Shown piece by piece: positions 27,605 to 27,664 of a stretch of 27,664 nt of DNA. The position numbers were made by a program, and so were the translations under genes. The notes under the pieces were generated by a model that was not told the origin of the DNA, searched no databases, and saw only the letters and a list, made by a program, of their open reading frames with translations. The stretch lies in assembly GCA_031539165.1 (NCBI GenBank), contig JAVKLK010000008.1:1-27664 (forward strand). The letters run 5' to 3'. How positions within the stretch are numbered: the first letter of the stretch is position 1; every line of letters begins with the position of its first letter. This DNA comes from CAIVSN01 sp031539165 (GTDB lineage Bacteria; Patescibacteriota; Gracilibacteria; BD1-5; UBA2023).

Positions 27605-27664
27605 TAATGGAGATAGTCCATCCGCACGTTCTCGTACGGATACCTTGTTACGACTTAAGCCCAG
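27605..27664 (-). rRNA. rrs: 16S ribosomal RNA, 3' end (partial)
   Basis: The minus strand reads GGGCTTAAGTCGTAACAAGG, the universal region before helix 45, then a helix 45 with arms ATCCGTACG and CGTGCGGAT around loop AGAA, showing compensated changes relative to the E. coli stem and A instead of G at the first loop position. The two adenines methylated by KsgA are kept. The tail after GGATGGA reads CTATCTCCATTA instead of the usual TCACCTCCTTA, so the anti-Shine-Dalgarno core is altered. The exact 3' end is set by alignment. The rest of the gene lies beyond the window. Confidence 0.93.

Overview
This window looks like a piece of the chromosome of a Candidate Phyla Radiation (Patescibacteria) bacterium of the Gracilibacteria (BD1-5/GN02) or Absconditabacteria (SR1) type. 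The main reason is the genetic code. Most genes are interrupted by in-frame TGA but never by TAA or TAG, and these TGA codons fall where the protein families need glycine: the ABC signature LSGGE, the DnaX P-loop, the DHHA1 GGGGH motif, TsaD, RadA, RTX and class II photolyase motifs. This is genetic code 25 (UGA = Gly). All coordinates below are read in that code, so genes that look fragmented under the standard code are given as single intact genes that end at TAA or TAG.

Layout from left to right: (1) 82-3124, a secreted protein with an RTX-like C-terminus on +, a DHH/DHHA1 phosphoesterase on -, and rlmE on +, closed by a bidirectional terminator. (2) 3169-14007, one tightly packed minus-strand series of twelve genes read from a strong promoter at 14041-14068: secE, nusG, an unknown anchored protein, greA, a YuiD-like PAP2 protein, rlmN, an ABC exporter, a TPR protein, an FtsA-like actin fold, a membrane protein of the baseplate-J-like type, tsaD and a membrane-anchored DsbA-like oxidoreductase. 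(3) 14120-16252, a large prepilin-like surface protein on - with its own promoter; it has Cys-rich tandem repeats, a thrombospondin type 1 module and a FISUMP-type C-terminal domain. (4) 16321-18222, a class II photolyase and a coiled-coil protein on -. (5) radA on +, overlapping tail to tail with a minus-strand MFS transporter. (6) 19688-25019 on -: tldD, dnaX, an AI-2E-family permease and the MFS protein. (7) 25114-27428 on +: tldE/pmbA, a membrane protein with a His-rich tail and a small ORF, followed by a terminator. (8) 27605-27664, the 3' end of a 16S rRNA on -.

The gene content is mostly housekeeping: transcription elongation, Sec export, rRNA and tRNA modification, replication and repair. 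To this are added a surface/secretion set (prepilin fusion, RTX-like protein, DsbA-like protein, ABC exporter). I see no phage, insertion sequence, CRISPR array or tRNA gene.

The most unusual signal concerns translation start. The 16S 3' tail visible here does not carry the standard CCUCC anti-Shine-Dalgarno core, almost no gene has a recognisable Shine-Dalgarno sequence, and several promoters place the -10 box only 6-8 nt before the start codon, which predicts leaderless mRNAs.
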